64,000 bases of DNA, from positions 266,149-330,148 of the forward strand of contig CAWAFH010000012.1 in the NCBI GenBank assembly GCA_963781265.1, read 5' to 3'. Source of the DNA: WHSW01 sp963781265 (lineage in GTDB: Bacteria > Actinomycetota > Thermoleophilia > Solirubrobacterales > 70-9). Positions 63,926 through 64,000 of the stretch are shown piece by piece. Within the stretch, counting starts at the first letter, position 1. Every line of letters begins with the position of its first letter. The notes below the pieces were generated by a model that was given only the letters and a program-made list of their open reading frames with translations, did no database searches and was not told where the DNA came from. A program made the translations under genes and the position numbers.

Positions 63926-64000
63926 CGCCCGCGCAGTATCTCGCGCACCGGGAGGCGAGGGGGCTGGTGAGCGTGCGGCATGGGATGAGCAACGGCCCGT

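Overview
The window is a very GC-rich actinobacterial chromosome segment. Three things point to the class Thermoleophilia (Solirubrobacterales-like): the actinobacterial order of housekeeping genes, a sigma factor of the WhiG/FliA type, and a cluster of small NTF2/SnoaL-like proteins beginning 'MSQENVE'. This placement is inference from gene content, not a phylogeny. GTG and TTG starts are common, ATGA/GTGA stop-start overlaps are frequent, and many genes have a TAnnnT hexamer only 5-12 bases before the start codon, which suggests widespread leaderless transcription.

Layout. 1-16 kb: metK end, priA, def, fmt, rsmB, rpe, then a cation/proton antiporter and a Wzx-like flippase on the minus strand, the riboflavin operon ribD-ribE-ribBA-ribH, rpmB and a DAK/FakA-like kinase. 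16-25.5 kb: a GST, RidA, recG-rsmD-coaD, a SepIVA-like coiled-coil protein, several unknown genes, and a minus-strand methyltransferase/enoyl-CoA hydratase pair. 25.5-40 kb: a long run of growth genes (DUF177, rpmF, plsX, acpP, rnc, smc, ftsY, ffh, rpsP, khpA, trmD, rplS, lepB, rnhB, yraN, comM, dprA). This order is classical, but rimM is missing, smc lacks a hinge, rplS has a long acidic tail, and trmD, lepB and rnhB have no ordinary start codon. 40-54 kb: thiD, ilvD, an LtrA-family membrane protein, lipid and sugar-nucleotide type enzymes, an L,D-transpeptidase, a Xer recombinase, a WhiG-type sigma factor, an EF-G paralogue, RNase HI and a VOC protein.

54-64 kb is the accessory part. A tRNA-Gly gene is followed by two partial copies of its 3' end (55.25 and 57.51 kb), consistent with remnants of integrative elements; between them lie an isochorismatase-like hydrolase, gene debris, a SnoaL-like protein and a berberine-bridge-type FAD oxidase. 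Then come an SQR-like oxidoreductase, a frameshifted HAD acid phosphatase, a MEDS/anti-sigma ATPase protein, a dehalogenase-like hydrolase and a tRNA-Cys. A minus-strand array of five SnoaL-like paralogues ends at the tRNA-Cys; two of the five are broken and one carries an apparent helix-turn-helix tail.

No CRISPR array, toxin-antitoxin pair, phage module or intact transposon was seen. The strongest candidates for something new are the short hinge-less SMC, the roughly 230-bp palindromic element between ftsY and ffh, the repeat families in the housekeeping intergenic gaps, and the apparent CTG starts.
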